Shown: one piece after another, positions 6,001 through 6,341 of the stretch
How positions within the stretch are numbered: position 1 is the stretch's first letter
Layout of the letters: every line of letters starts with the position of its first letter
From: Acidobacteriota bacterium
Lineage (GTDB): Bacteria; Acidobacteriota; Terriglobia; Acidiferrales; UBA7541
Reading direction: 5' to 3'
Assembly (NCBI GenBank): GCA_003224195.1
Contig: QHYP01000284.1
Location: forward strand, 1-6,341
DNA: 6,341 nucleotides
Notes under the pieces: generated by a model
Databases searched by the model: none
What the model saw: only the letters and a program-made list of their open reading frames with translations
What the model was told of the DNA's origin: nothing
Program-made: the position numbers and the translations under genes

Positions 6001-6341
6001 ATGAGGATGCACATAATCGCAACGGCACTCGCGCTGACAGTCTGCGCGGCCGCCCTCGGATACCAGGCCGAGACACCCGCAGTGAAGACGGGCGCCCCGG
6101 CACCGCCGCAGGCCCCAGTCTCAAGCCGCGACGCCCTCATCGCGCGCGCTAAATCGCTTGAGCTCAACACTCCATACGTGCCGCCTCCAGGCGATCCGCT
6201 CGAACATCACACGTCCGGTTTCGCCAAGATCATGTGCTCGGCGGTGTTTATCACCGGCCTCGATCCAGACTTCGCCGCAGAAAGCGTCGGATACTTCACG
6301 AGCCCTTATGTCGAGCGTGCAAAGGTGGGGAAACCGGTGAT
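6001..6341 (+). CDS. Exported protein, probable serine hydrolase (beta-lactamase-like), N-terminal part
   Basis: The frame is open from ATG 6001 to the window edge (113 codons plus two bases) with a strong ribosome binding site. Residues 1-22 form a signal peptide (MRMHIIATALALTVCAAALG), probably cleaved near ALG-YQ. An Ala/Pro-rich linker follows (KTGAPAPPQAPVSS). The part HHTSGFAKIMCSAVFITGLD and YFTSPYVERAKVGKPV resembles, from memory, the region just after the signal peptide in large acidobacterial serine hydrolases of the class C beta-lactamase/penicillin-binding type. The catalytic SxxK and YxN motifs would lie beyond the edge, so the family call is unverified here. The gene is divergent from the transporter-peptidase-tdh-kbl run and probably independent of it. 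The Cys at residue 15 lacks a proper lipobox, so a lipoprotein is unlikely. Confidence 0.6.
   Translation, partial: MRMHIIATALALTVCAAALGYQAETPAVKTGAPAPPQAPVSSRDALIARAKSLELNTPYVPPPGDPLEHHTSGFAKIMCSAVFITGLDPDFAAESVGYFTSPYVERAKVGKPV

Noticed and set aside
1..6341. CRISPR array, tRNA or rRNA, transposase, phage or defence genes
   Set aside because: No regularly spaced repeats, cloverleaf, rRNA-like stretch or recognisable transposase, integrase or defence domain was seen on either strand.

Overview
The window looks like chromosomal DNA of a high-GC soil-type bacterium, most plausibly an acidobacterium (Acidobacteriota, Terriglobia-like). That placement is an inference from the feel of the proteins: the TDH/KBL variants, the large secreted M28 peptidase with a winged-helix-like tail, and the N-terminus of the serine-hydrolase-like protein. 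No marker gene confirms it.

Four genes lie head to tail on the minus strand. In transcription order they are an EamA/DMT-family membrane transporter (5549-4593), a secreted M28-family metallopeptidase (4550-2545), L-threonine 3-dehydrogenase tdh (2431-1390) and glycine C-acetyltransferase kbl (1295-108). A 451-bp gap (5550-6000) separates them from a divergent plus-strand gene. That gene starts at 6001, runs off the right edge, and encodes an exported protein resembling the N-terminus of acidobacterial serine hydrolases. Bases 1-107, downstream of kbl, show no gene and no convincing terminator.

Tdh and Kbl form the classical two-step threonine-to-glycine pathway: threonine is oxidised to 2-amino-3-ketobutyrate, which CoA cleaves to glycine and acetyl-CoA. 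The peptidase upstream could supply amino acids from peptides, so the cluster may serve amino-acid scavenging, but co-transcription is only inferred.

Two of the four minus-strand genes are broken in this sequence. tdh lacks two bases near 2344-2350. The M28 gene lacks one base near 3330-3339. Both breaks lie in CG-alternating tracts, and the protein on each side is well conserved. Sequencing or assembly errors are the simplest explanation, with recent pseudogenisation the alternative.

The non-coding DNA holds three structured elements. The first is a perfect 32-bp palindrome between the peptidase and tdh. The second is a ~100-bp MITE-like element with perfect terminal inverted repeats and CTAG at both ends, just upstream of the transporter. 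The third is a stem-loop in the divergent intergenic region. I saw no CRISPR array, tRNA, rRNA, transposase gene or defence system. This is mostly ordinary metabolic territory; the repeat elements and the two frameshifts are the points worth following up.
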